DNA of 64,000 nt, from NCBI GenBank assembly GCA_038503035.1, contig JAVSML010024335.1:1079265-1143264 (forward strand), written 5' to 3'. Positions 1 through 10,797 of this stretch are shown one piece after another. The stretch comes from Crocodylus rhombifer (taxonomy: Eukaryota > Chordata > Crocodylia > Crocodylidae). Within the stretch, counting starts at the first letter, position 1, and every line of letters starts with the position of its first letter. The notes beneath the pieces were generated by a model that saw only the letters and a program-made list of their open reading frames with translations, did no database searches and was not told where the DNA came from. Made by a program: the position numbers and the translations under genes.

Positions 1-1796
1 TTAGCACATGCCAAATGTTATTCTCCCATTTTTCAATTCAGTAAGCAAATTCAAAAATAAATTACTAGCACTGTCTAGTTTTCACTAGAATTATACTGCT
101 ATTCTATCTTTGGTAGGTCAGACTTAAATTAAGATGGAGCCTGGCCACCCATTATCCACATAAAAACAAAAAAGAGCATTCCCTTCCTATCTATTCCCTG
201 GCTTTGGGCATAGCATCTTTCTACTTCTTCCTTGGTTAGTGAAGCAAGGACTTAGCAGACCAGAGAACTTGAAGGGAAATCACCTGGAGAAGTGTTTTGG
301 GTCATTCTGATAAATGGGTAGTACAAAATCAGCAGCTGAGGAAAAATGATGACCCAACCCACTCAGAAATGGTCAGCTGTTTTCTTCTTCTATAGTAAAG
401 ATATGCTTCTACAAGCTTCTGACTTTCTTTAGGGGCAGGGTTAAAAAGGAGGGAGTTCCTTCTGCCATGTTCCTTTTCTTTCTGGTGAAGGTCTATTTTA
501 GACTAATTTTGCCATTTTCCTGCTGCACTATATCACTAAAATATCAAGAGCCAATACCACTAGTTTTGAGGATCCTCCTGAGGCAGGGATGGAGCTGGAG
601 GAGGAAAAAACCTGAATTATGATGTTTTATCTATCTACAGGAAATGTTGAAAAATCCGATAATCTTAACACTGAAAGAAACTTGAAGGGTTCGAATCAAA
701 AATCTCTCAGCTGAGGTAAACTTTTCATACCTTTGAATTAATATATGTTGCAAACTCTGGGAAGAACTTTAGTTTTGTAGAAATTGCCTTGCTGTGAAAA
801 CCTTTGCCTGTTTGTTTGTCACATGCCAGTATGCTTCCGCCGGCAATTTCTCAGTCAAGTAGAGAGTAAAAAGAAAAGACTCTCTAATCTCTGCCTATTC
901 CAAAATTCTAATTACATTACAAGCCAAAAGAATGTAATGTTAAAATCTATCAAAATTAAACAACCTTCATTTTAAAAAAGGATAAGGTTGGGGGTTTTTT
1001 TGTGCATGTAATTTTATTAGCTAAATTGGTATACGGCATGGTAAAGACTCCATTTCATTTCTAGTGGAAGTTCAATGAGGCACTAGGTTGGACTGTAATT
1101 AAAAAACCACCATAATAAATTATTCTTTACTCTCTAGAGAATTATGTCCATTTTATCATATCATGGGTTATTTAATTCCCTTTTAAAGGAAATTTAAAGG
1201 AACTTTCTTTAATGTAGAATATAAAAAGCCATCAATATTTAGAACAACTTAGGTGCCATGTAATACTGGACTATGAAGTATCACATGAAAAAATATTTTG
1301 TTAGCAAAAGACTTCTGCTTCTCAATTTATATAGGATACAAATTTGTAAGAAGGAATGAGAAGAAAGAAATAATATAGTCTAGGGAACATTTTCCCAGGC
1401 ACTACATATATTCTAAAAACTTTAGAAGATATTTTTTATAATGTCTTTCTCTAAAACTTTTCAGCAAATGTTACAAATCCATGTTATGTATGCAGTACCT
1501 ACAAGTAGCTAATGAATTTTCTTATATTGTATTATTGTATTATAAAGAGAGACAGAACTTGCTAGATATTTTCTCTTCCTTTCAGTGGAGGTATAATCTC
1601 ATATAATAATACTAGCCCATGATATATACTGAAATCGTAGCCCAAGGTGACATACAGGGCTAAGTAGCTACGTTATACTTATTGCACAATAAGCATGCAA
1701 AAAGTGCTTTACAGGTGTAACCTAAAAGAAATTCACCACACATAAGCACTTTTTAGAAATGGTTGCTCTCAATCTAAGATAACCCTGGAAGGATGT
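1..1796. other. AT-rich noncoding sequence, no gene seen
   Basis: No reading frame beyond about 60 codons and no repeat I recognise. Composition is AT-rich throughout with short homopolymer runs. Confidence 0.5.
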
Positions 1797-1850
1797 GTTA
1801 GTTTTATAGTTTCTAGGGTTGGAAGGGACCTAAACAGATTATTGAGTCCG
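1797..1850 (-). repeat. CR1 LINE 3'-end scrap
   Basis: The plus strand reads TTGGAAGGGACCT followed by a GATTATTGAGTCC-like stretch. This is the reverse complement of the conserved CR1 3' terminus. Only about 50 bp is recognisable; sequence beyond it does not match the other CR1 copies here. Confidence 0.5.
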
Positions 1851-2539
1851 AGCCGGATGTGGTATCAGACTAAAATACTTAAGGCTAGAGTGCTTCATTA
1901 AACATCTGTACCAGATCCTATCACGACTGAAGTTAGGTTGCAGCCCTCTGGCAACCCAGGGCCCCCTCACAGCGGGGCATGCTAGCTCCAGCCGGTGCTC
2001 ATTTGCTCTTGGCAAGCACAGGCCCAGCTCTACTCCGCACCCAGGAGAGGAGACAGAAAAGGCTGGGCATATGAGGCATAGTTACTCCATTCTACCTCTT
2101 CTACCCCCAGTTCTTGATACAGTAAAAAGCCACATGTGGCTCCAAACTGCAGCTGTCAAGAGGCTGGGGGAAAGGAGCCCCCCCGCCATGTGGGCCCAGC
2201 CAACTCCCCCAAGGCTCAAGCCAGCAAGCTGAAGACAGTGCATGGCAAGGACACTCTAGTCCTCTCCCTTTCCCCATCCCCATCAGATGGTAGGGAGTGG
2301 AGGTGGGGAGAAGCGAAGGGAGCTGGAGAGAGGGGGTGCTCTGGCAGCTTCCTGGATGGCATGTGGGAGTGCCCCCCAGCCTACTGGCCTCAGCCAGTGC
2401 AAGCCACTTCCAAGCCACTGAGTAAAGTATGATATTTAGAGTGTGTCTGCCCTGGGATATGCTACATCAGGAAACATGGTGGATCTGTATTATTTTTAAA
2501 TGTGAATTAAAGCTGAACGTTATTATTAGGAAACATGAC
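1851..2539. other. GC-rich noncoding stretch
   Basis: From about 1920 to 2430 the sequence is markedly more GC-rich than its surroundings. It has overlapping open frames of about 100 codons on both strands (2101-2418 minus, 2136-2432 plus). Neither shows a domain or biased residue pattern, so I read them as chance frames in GC-rich DNA. Confidence 0.4.
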
Positions 2540-2785
2540 TTAAGTGAAAAGATTGGAAGACCTAGGGGGCAGAACAAGGAGGAATATTCTTAAATTACAA
2601 CAGGTTTAGCATCTAGGTTGAAAGTTAACATGGCCTTTCTCATTGTGAGGATGGTTAACTGTTGGGACAGATTTTTCTAGATTATGGAATCTCCCTCTTT
2701 GCAAGTTTTTAAAATGCAGGTTAGAAGAGGAGGGTTGAACTAGATAAATACTTGAGGTTCCTTCCAGCTCTGTATTTTATGTTTC
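2540..2785 (+). repeat. Old CR1/LINE 3' end
   Basis: The sequence ends with GGGTTGAACTAGATAA...GAGGTTCCTTCCAGCTCTG, the arrangement found at the 3' end of CR1-type LINEs. Upstream it carries a degenerate version of the terminal ORF2 region. It is much more diverged than the CR1 copies at 11 or 51 kb. Confidence 0.55.
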
Positions 2786-4729
2786 TTCATATAGTTCCTG
2801 TATGTTGTCAGGAATTTCTGTGAAAATGATAACCTATGAGCCAAGAGTCTGGAGGCAAATGTCATACTAAACTGTATACGCAACTTTTCTGAAAGGATGA
2901 TGTGCACGGTACAATATTTATTTACAGCCGTCATAAAACAGCCATTTTGGCATCAAGCAGAAGCAGAGCAGATATCTATATTAAAGACTCAGTTATAAAC
3001 TTTTTTTTAAGTGTGTTCTGCCTGCACATCTCAAATTATAAAATGATGACATTTTCAATTTTAAAGATCTCTTAATACCTGGTACATATTTGGTAATTCT
3101 GCCAACCTTACTCAGAAAGAAAAGTCCTATACTGGACAAATGGTATCGATAAGGCTGTGGACAGGTATAACATGTGAAACATTCTGAACGCCTTTGAAAC
3201 ATTTCATGAAGCGAGGGTGCAGACATATGCACCTGATAAGATGCTCTGAAAATGAACGAGGCACACCAAAAGTGGCTCTGTAGAGAGCCAGTAATATTTT
3301 GTATCATTTCATTTTGCAGTAATCCATGCTACATTCACATGCTCTGTGGAGTGTGACAAAAGACTGGTAGGTCCTTCAAGCATCACACAATGCAGTGCTC
3401 TCCCTCCCCACATGGGTGGCACTGAGCACTTCTGGCACTCTGGGTGCTGCAGGAACCACAGAGATCCACACCCCTTCCTTCCCCTCCCCTTCCTGCCAGA
3501 ACCAGGAGACCAGGAGTACTGGGAAATGGAGGATGTCCAGAGTGACCGTGGTGCTGGAAGCCCATGAGATGCCATCAGCACTCAGAGTTCTGGGAACCCA
3601 TGGAGCCTGCAGCAGCCAAGCTGCCAGGGATGCTCACTGATTCTCTAATTTACCCACTCACACCCATTGTAGAGGGAAGAGCTGAGGAGGACCTGCATTT
3701 TTAGAGCTTACAGATGAGATGCAGGGATGAGTAAAATCATTCCAATATTTTTATCTCTTTGTTTAGTCTCATATCTCTGCCTATATCTCAGCATAGAGTT
3801 ATTGATTTATGTTTGCTCTCATTTTTATAACAACTTTTTTTGTTATTTTTTATAATTTAGTGTCAAGAATAATGGTGATTTCTGAGCATGTGACCGTATA
3901 GACAGGCCTCTTTTATGGAAGGGGAGATCTAAAATTTCTGAGCCCATGAACAGACAAGGGTGTGATTCTTCTCACTGGAAATCCCCTCTAAGAGCTGGCA
4001 AGACCTAAGTGAGGCAGGTAAGCTTAGGCACCATAGGTCAGGAAGGTGACCTTTGGAGCATCTCAATCTGTTCTCAGTGGTCAAACAGCAAATGGCAGAG
4101 AGGAATTTAAGGCTGAAGGGCACCCTTGAAGTTATGAGAACAACCTGGTAGTCTCTCTCAAAGGTACTTCTGATTGCATTTGGAGTCAGAGTATGTCACA
4201 CTTTAATGTTAACTTATTACTTTTTGTTATTTATCACTGTAGTTTTACAATAAATTGTTATGGCATGTGCTTGAATTTCATAATTGCTCAGACCAACAAA
4301 AAAACCAAACTATTTGTTAAATGGGACGTTCATCAAAGAAAATTTTATTCTGGAAACACTATGAACGAATGTGCATAGAACTATCATTTGTGATCTTTAG
4401 CAAAGAACAGATGGTGGTAATTTCTGGCTACACGCTTTGGCTAAATTCAGTTTCATATCCCACTATAGGAAGTCAAAATAAACAATATTTCATTATGCAT
4501 TTAACAATTGTAATTTTCCAGAACTGTAACAATCGTAATTTTCATCTCCAAACTGAAATGGAATTTGAAATGGAGTTTGGCAATTAAGAACATGAAAGTC
4601 AACAGACAGTGGAAAGGGATATATGTACATATTTTAGGGGGGTGAGAAGAAATATGGTCTCTGTATTTATTGACATAGAATGAATCACAAATTTGTGATT
4701 TGTATTTATTCACATAGAATCATAGAAAG
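2786..4729. other. Noncoding; GC-rich patch at 3340-3650
   Basis: No gene is supported. The 3340-3650 patch is GC-rich and gives overlapping open frames on both strands without domain features. The end, 4711-4729, reads CACATAGAATCATAGAAAG, which resembles the terminal repeat of a minus-strand CR1 and directly abuts the hAT element at 4730. Confidence 0.4.
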
Positions 4730-5508
4730 TAGGGCTGTGTGAAGCTTTGGGTGCTGTTTCAGTTCGGAGGAGATTCGGCCTGATTTGGTGGCTGAATCTC
4801 CAAATCCAAATCGAATCAGGAAACCCATTAATCTTTCTGAATTGAATTGGAAGCCTCCAATTTGATTCAGAGAGATTTGGAGGGATTTGATGATTTGGAC
4901 ATAGACGCAGCTTTATAAGTTTTTTTATACATACCTCAAGGTACCAGGTGGCTCATGAACACTGAGATGGTGGGGCAGATGAAGCATCCCCATGGGAGCA
5001 CGGTGGGGGTCCCGTCCACTTCTGCATTCAGAATGGAGTGCACAGAGGACCTCTCCCCATCCTCCACCCCACCCCCCAGCTTGCTGGCTGGTGACTCCTG
5101 GATGTGAGGGGGCATCCAGGATCCCCCTGCAGCTGATCACTAAACTGGGGGGGGGTGGCACAGGGGGGTCCACCACATGCTCAGCAGTGGATCTGAAAGT
5201 GGACTGAAATTATTTCTGGTTCACTTATGGGTCCATCTTCAAGCATGCAGGGGTCCCCCACGCTCCTGTGGGATGCTTCATCTGCCCCACCATCTCAGTG
5301 TTCACAAGCCATGCCTGGTACCTCGAGGTATGTAGAAAAAACATATAAGGCAGTGTCTATGGCTGAATCACTGATTCTCCAATTCAGAATCAAATCTTTA
5401 GATTTGGCTGAATCAAATTGTAGCAGTGATCTGAATCAGTGAATCAAAGCGCTGTCCCCTGAATTGGGCCAAATCCAAATCGAATACAGCCTGCTTCACA
5501 CACCCCTA
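4730..5508. mobile_element. Foldback hAT MITE (non-autonomous)
   Basis: The element starts TAGGGCTGTGTGAAGC and ends GCTTCACACACCCCTA, an inverted pair. The flanks ATAGAAAG and ATAAAAGC are a degraded 8-bp target duplication that fits if one base was lost. The whole element is a near-palindrome: the left arm (4730-5013) pairs with the right arm (5249-5508) around a spacer of about 235 bp. Both arms share a block with ACATACCTC..AGGTACC and GAACACTGAGATGGTGGGGC (right arm inverted). The inner sides of the ends carry repeated GATTCGG/AATCGAAT-type motifs. It encodes no transposase. Eight-bp duplication and these termini are typical of hAT elements, and the ends resemble those of the 58.4-63.3 kb element. 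Confidence 0.75.
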
Positions 5509-6142
5509 ATAAAAGCAGGGGGGGTTTAAATGGCACATAAACCTTGAACTAAGAAAGAAAGAGGACAGTGAAAATGATAAGTGTTCTATTAACATGAGGT
5601 TACTGCTGAAATATTGAGCTAATTAACTACTCCCATTTACAATGGTTTTGGACTACATATTCCTCTTTAGACCTCAAATGTGACACTTTGATACAATGAT
5701 CAATCCAACCTGGTTTTGTTCTCTCTCTGAGAAGGGTAGTTGCTGCTGATACTGCAATATTCTCTGCCACCTATCATATTCACCAGATGAACCTAAAAGC
5801 TCAAATATATTCCAATAGCATGAGCACAGTGCAATGACATACCATGGGTCTCCAGCACCCGGGGGTCAATGCTTGTATTTGTGTCCTCCACACCACACCT
5901 GTCCTTCTTGTAATAATACTTAAAGTCATGTTGTGGAATAAGAACATTGAGAGGCCCAGTTGCTGCCCCCCCAGCCTGGCATCTGGGGGCTATGGCCCTC
6001 TCCCACCCCTGCCCATTGGTCTGACACTGGCACAGTGTGCTCTCTGTGGCGTATGTTCATGCCTTTTACTCCTGACTTGATACCTGCTCTGGCAGGACAT
6101 GCTATTTGTTCAATGCTTAGGATCACCACCTTATTCTGTGTC
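5509..6142. other. Noncoding, nothing recognised
   Basis: AT-rich to about 5830, then mildly GC-rich to 6080. Short open frames at 5844-6145 on both strands overlap each other and carry no motif. Confidence 0.4.
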
Positions 6143-6316
6143 TAATATATATCTCTATCTATCTCTATAGCTATGTCTATCTATATATAGAGATAGATAT
6201 AGAGATATAGATAGATATCTATCTCTATAGCTATAGATCTATAGATATATGTCTAGAAATATATAGATATCTATATATATATAGGTATATATTTCTAGAT
6301 AGATATATATAGATAT
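6143..6316. repeat. TATCTA/AGATAT-type microsatellite
   Basis: About 170 bp is built almost only of CTAT, ATAG and TATA words. The strand sense switches several times (CTATCTAT runs followed by GATAGATAT runs), so the tract can fold on itself. Interruptions show it is an old expanded tract. Confidence 0.85.
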
Positions 6317-7939
6317 CAAGCAGAGAATGGAACACCCTGTAATCACCAATTTGTTCCTCCTTTCAGCTAAATTACCACGTGCTGCAGGAGGACATAAAGG
6401 AAAAGAGAGAACTCAAGCAGCTGACTACCTGACTGAACTACAGTAAATAATACAATTTCTGGTTTCACCTTGCAAGGGCTGAGGATTTCTTTAAAAGATG
6501 GGTTTTGCAAGGAGTTGAATTCTGTTTTCTGCTTATGCACCTTATGCCTATCCTAATTGTAATTTAAATAATAGTTTAAATAATAGTTTAGGAAGCTGAA
6601 ACGGCAAAATATATATCCTGATCTTTGTTCCAAATGAAATAAAATTATTTTTTGTTTAGTTTTAAATGAAACAAAAGTTTCCAGTGCATGATCTTTTCTT
6701 TGCATTGTTTCTTAAGGATTATTCAAGCACAGATTTTAAGAAATTGATTTACTCAAACTTGTATAAGTCCTACTGAAATTGGTGAGACATAAATACTCAC
6801 TTAAATACTTTTCTGAATTGGATACTAACTCATATTTAAAAAGTTGTAACTATTGACTTTTAAAGCTTTAAACTATATGAACAGTAAATGTTTTTTAATA
6901 TAAAGTAAAGTGGATAACATAACAATAAGTGAAGTCAGATGTACATCTAATAAATAGGTTAAATTTTGCTTTCAGCTAATTATTAATTAGCTTTAGGTCA
7001 GAAGTTTTGCAGTATGTTGTGTGATACTGTTAGTTTTGCTGCACTGTAAAGTTCAGTTTATCCCATCAAGGGGTAATACTCTTCTTTTCAGTTGATGGTA
7101 TTATAGTTGCCAAAGAGCTGACAGTGACAGATGACACCCTTTTAAGATAAATTACTTTATGGTAGAGCAATAGCTGTTATGCTTTCTAAATGGAAATTGA
7201 GTTTCTGGTGAATAAAAGAATGTAACCTTGATTTTCTTCCAGATACCACCGTTATTGGTAGAAAACAGTATTGGTTAGAACTATTGGGCACAAATACAGG
7301 AGCTGTATACAACAAGAATAACAGAACAGGTTATGGTCTGGCAAGTGGATTCTGACTTTGATAATGACTCCCAGAATGATACTTATAAATATAAATGCAT
7401 CATCTGCATTGTTCTAAAATGGAAAAGAATCAGTACTACAACTTCAATCAAAACATTTCTGAACAGTACTTTTAATCTTACATCTGAAGAATGTGCCGAT
7501 ATAAGGTAATATAGGAATGAGGGGAATATTTTGTTTAAACTTAGCATTTTCTAATTCTCCTAAAATATTTTAAATTAAAACCACAATTACATGAAAGCCA
7601 TTAACACTAGAGATTGCCAACCAATGAAACATAAACTAACTCCACAAACCCTCAAAGAAGAGAGGAGAAGCAAAAGTAACCTCTACAAACTAAGAAAAAA
7701 TCAAATAAAGAGAACTCAACAGTTATTCAACAGTAAGGGAAAATGTCTTTTATCATTTGGTGAGAAAGTAAGCATTGAAAACTTACAGCCTTATTGACTA
7801 AACCAGAACAACATAAACCTAGGACATTTAATTCATTATTTTTTATCATCAGTTTCCCTAGTTTTAGCATGTTGGAAAATCTACCTTGTCTTTTTAAAAA
7901 AAGTGCCTCATGTTTCTCCCCGGCGAACCCAGAATTGAA
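6317..7939. other. AT-rich noncoding sequence
   Basis: No supported gene or repeat. A 68-codon lysine-rich frame at 7591-7797 lies in A-rich DNA and shows no domain. Confidence 0.45.
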
Positions 7940-8255
7940 CTGGAAGTGCTTATGAGTCTGCTGTCAAGCATGCTGGGGAGCCCTCTGCGCTCCTGTGGGA
8001 CACTCCATTGGCTCCACCATTGCAGCATTTACAAGCTGGCTGGTACCTTAAAGTATGTAGAAAAAACATTTAAAGCTGTGTCTATATCAGAATCATCGAC
8101 TCTTTCTGAATCTCTCCAAATCGATTTAGAGGGTTCCAACTCGATTCACAGAGATTAAAGGGTCTCCTGATTCAATTTGGACTTGGAAATTCAGCCATTA
8201 AATCAGGCCAAATTTCCACCGAATCAAATCAGGGACCAAAGCTTTGTACAGCCCT
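7940..8255. mobile_element. hAT foldback MITE, right half only
   Basis: It matches the right arm of the 4730-5508 element in order: TCAAGCATGC, GCTCCTGTGGGA, ACAAGC..GGTACCT, AGTATGTAGAAAAAACAT, then an AATCGATT-rich subterminal region. It ends GCTTTGTACAGCCCTA at 8255. The left arm is missing; similarity fades upstream of about 7940. Non-coding. Confidence 0.7.
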
Positions 8256-8980
8256 ACTAGCTATAGATTACTGTTGTTGGTCTAGATCTAAGTGTAACAC
8301 CCACAAAAAGTACAGGCCATTTTGTGTTGCAAAGTATGTTCTAGTTTTTAGCTTTCCAGGTATTTTGTTTTACTTTAAATATAAATACTTTTTTTTCCTT
8401 GTATTTGTTGTCCTCTCTATATGTTGTCTCATTTCTGCAAGTGATCTGGAAAGAAGCAGGAGATAATGCATGTAGGCAGATACCTGTGGCTTTTTTCAGG
8501 CCTCTTGTCTAGGGATATCCCTGCTGCTTACTTTAATCAAAAGAGCACGGGAGCCAGTCATGTAAGCAAGGGGATCAGAGCTGTAGCCTGATTGACAGTG
8601 TTCTTTATAAATTAATTAGCTAAGAAAAAAAGGCTGAAGGCCTGGCTGGCCCCTGATTGGATATTTGGAAGAGGGAGTTAGGGGCTGTGATGGACCCGGG
8701 GTGGGGGAGGGGAGGAGGTTCTAGGCATGGGAATCAATGTGAAAGGGACCTCTCAGATACAGGGGAGTGAGAGAGTCTTTAAGTCTAGGCCTCCTCTCCT
8801 CTCCCTTTCTTTGTCTCCTCTTTGCTTTTCTGGATTTTGTGTGGGATAATATTGTGGGGGTATTAACCCCTGAAGCAAACCACCAGGATTAGAACATGGT
8901 AAAATATGGATCATGATTTGGAGGGTCCCTGTTGTTGCTGTAGTAGTTTTTTTTTTGTCTTAGCCTAGCTGGTTAGTTAG
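8256..8980. other. Noncoding; GC-rich, LTR-like patch 8640-8900
   Basis: A CT-rich run (8795-8830) and a TATAA-like AT stretch near 8605 sit in a GC-richer patch. This could be a remnant of an LTR, but I see no clear TG...CA ends or target duplication. Confidence 0.25.
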
Positions 8981-9070
8981 TAGGGCTGTGATGCTTTTGG
9001 GTTTCTGAATCGATTCAGAGCTTCCAATTCAATTCAGAAAAGATTCAGCAATTTGGAGATTTAACTGTCA
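8981..9070. mobile_element. hAT element left terminus, truncated
   Basis: It begins TAGGGCTGTGATGCTTTTGG, matching the left ends at 4730 and 42996. About 80 bp of subterminal GATTCAGAG / AATTCAATTCAG-type sequence follows. No matching right terminus is found before the CR1 at 9245. It might be the left end of hAT copy 1 further downstream, separated by the CR1, but continuity cannot be shown. Confidence 0.55.
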
Positions 9071-9244
9071 GTATAGGCAAACAGAAACTTAGAACAGGGA
9101 GAGGGAACGGGGCAGGGGGGGAGGACTGACATGTCTAGGTGGCCAGTGAGCATGATTTCTCTCTGACTGTCCTTCCAATTATAGTGTCTGGGGGAAGGGA
9201 CATAAAAACAGGATAAAAACCTGTGTCTGCACGCTTGCTGTGCG

Positions 9245-9772
9245 TTTTGTGAGCTGGTTCTGAATGAGCAGGCCACCTCTCAGACCAACCTGGTGGCCTT
9301 CTATGGCTGGGTCACCAAATCCTTAGATGCAGGGGTAGCAGTGGACATAGTCTTTCTGGACTTTCGGAAGGCCTTCAACACTGTCTCTCACCCCATTCTC
9401 CACAAGATCAGGTTGAGGGGAGATCTAGTGGCCTGTTACAAACTAGTCAGAGGGGACCAGCAGGCATTGCGGGGAGTCCCTGTCCCTGCCAAGCACTACC
9501 AGGAGTGACTAGAAATAACGGTCACAAGCTGGCAGAGGGTAAAGTCAGATTAGACATCAGGAGGCGCTGCTTCACTGTCAGGGTGGCTAGGATCTGGAAC
9601 CAACTTCTGAAGAAAGTGGTGCTGGCTTCTACCCTGGGGGTTTTTAAGACAAGGCTAGATGAATACCTTGCTGGGGTTGTTTGACCCCAGTACTCTTTCC
9701 TGCCATGGCAGGGGGTCGAACTTGATGAACTGATCAGGTCCCTTCTGACCGTACTAACTATGAAACTATGAG
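9245..9772 (+). mobile_element. CR1 LINE fragment with internal deletion
   Basis: The reading frame at 9293-9508 gives the reverse-transcriptase palm segment with [13 protein letters not shown], a variant of the CR1 F-x-D-F-x-K-A-F-D motif (Asp changed to Asn in KAFN). It then jumps directly to the C-terminal [15 protein letters not shown] region, so the segment holding the FADD catalytic box is deleted. The 3' end (GGCAGGGGGTCGAACTTGATGA..GATCAGGTCCCTTCTGACC) is the normal CR1 terminus. RT is non-functional. The first residues, [10 protein letters not shown], lie just upstream of the first Met. Confidence 0.85.
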
Positions 9773-9925
9773 CAAAAGTGTCAGAAAGCAGCCTGGAGTG
9801 CTTCATAGTCAGTCAGTTGCACCTTTCCTGCTCCTTTTTCTTCTTAGAAATTATTGGATAGGATTTAGCTTAGCTTAGCTTAGAATCTCTTTACTTAATA
9901 CTGTCCAGTTCATTTCAATTTATAC

Positions 9926-10365
9926 TTGTTCTCTCTCTCTCTCTCTTGTTTTTTTGCAAACTTTTAAAAAAGAAAGCTCAGTGTTTTCCTTAGCAGTGTG
10001 ATCCATCACTGCAGGGAGGCACTCACATTGCATGCACTTATAAACACATATACAAGAAGAAAAATCAGATATTCATAGAAGAAGAAGAGAGTCAGATTAT
10101 ATATAGCAGTTATTAGTTATTAATATTATTATAGTTAGTTTACATACATATTTGTTCTCTCTTTCTTGCAATGCTTATAGAACAGAAAGCTCAGTATTTT
10201 TCCTGGCAGTATGATTCATTACTGTGCAGGGAGGTACTCACATTGAATGCACTTGTATATACCTATACAAGAAGAAAAAACAGATATTTGTAGAAGAGAT
10301 TTATAGCTACTGAATTAGTTATTAATAGTATTAGTTATAGTTAATTTTAATACTTTACATACTGA
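9926..10365. repeat. Two-copy tandem duplication, 226-bp period
   Basis: Unit 1 (9926-10151) and unit 2 (10152-10365) align end to end. Shared landmarks are TTGTTCTCTCT, AGAAAGCTCAGT, CACTCACATTG.ATGCACTT, ACAAGAAGAAAAA.CAGATAT and a closing AT-rich block with TTATTAGTTATT and TTTACATAC. The units differ at many bases, so the duplication is not recent. It lies between the CR1 and hAT copy 1 and may be hAT 5' flank; no counterpart is seen in copy 2. Confidence 0.8.
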
Positions 10366-10654
10366 CTAAAGAGAACACAGAAATCAGATAGATTCAGAAA
10401 GAACAAGATATTTTAGGTACACTACACAACAGAGAACACTACAGTATAGAAACACAACCCAGAAGAAGAAGAGGGAAAAGTCAGACAGTCACCCATTCAG
10501 AGTCAGGGCAGAGACAACACAACCAGAAAACAACACAAACACACACACCATATACTTTAGTTACAAGCCAACCACAAGCAAGCCACAGTTTACAGAAAGC
10601 AAAGCAAACAATTCACACAAGCTAGAAGAATTCAGACAGACACACCTTTGGCAG
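10366..10654. other. A/CA-rich linker
   Basis: Strongly purine- and AC-rich (ACACAACCAGAAAACAACAC style) with no frame or recognised repeat. It may be the 5' untranslated part of hAT copy 1, but no homologous stretch is visible in copy 2. Confidence 0.3.
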
Positions 10655-10797
10655 CACAGGAAAGATTAATATGAAGTGTGCTGAAAAGGCAGGTGCCAGG
10701 TCTTCTGGCAGGGGTGGGAGAGACAGTAGGGGGAGAGCAAGAGCTGCAAGTCTCCAGTGGGAGAAAGGTGGACAGAAAGGGGGGGTGAGTTGCAAAG

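Noticed and set aside
2101..2432. Open frames of about 100 codons on both strands as a small gene
   Set aside because: They overlap in antisense within GC-rich DNA, have no domain, and no splice or promoter context is evident.
6143..6316. CRISPR-like array
   Set aside because: The repeats are 4-6 bp simple-sequence words without spacers; this is a microsatellite in eukaryotic DNA.
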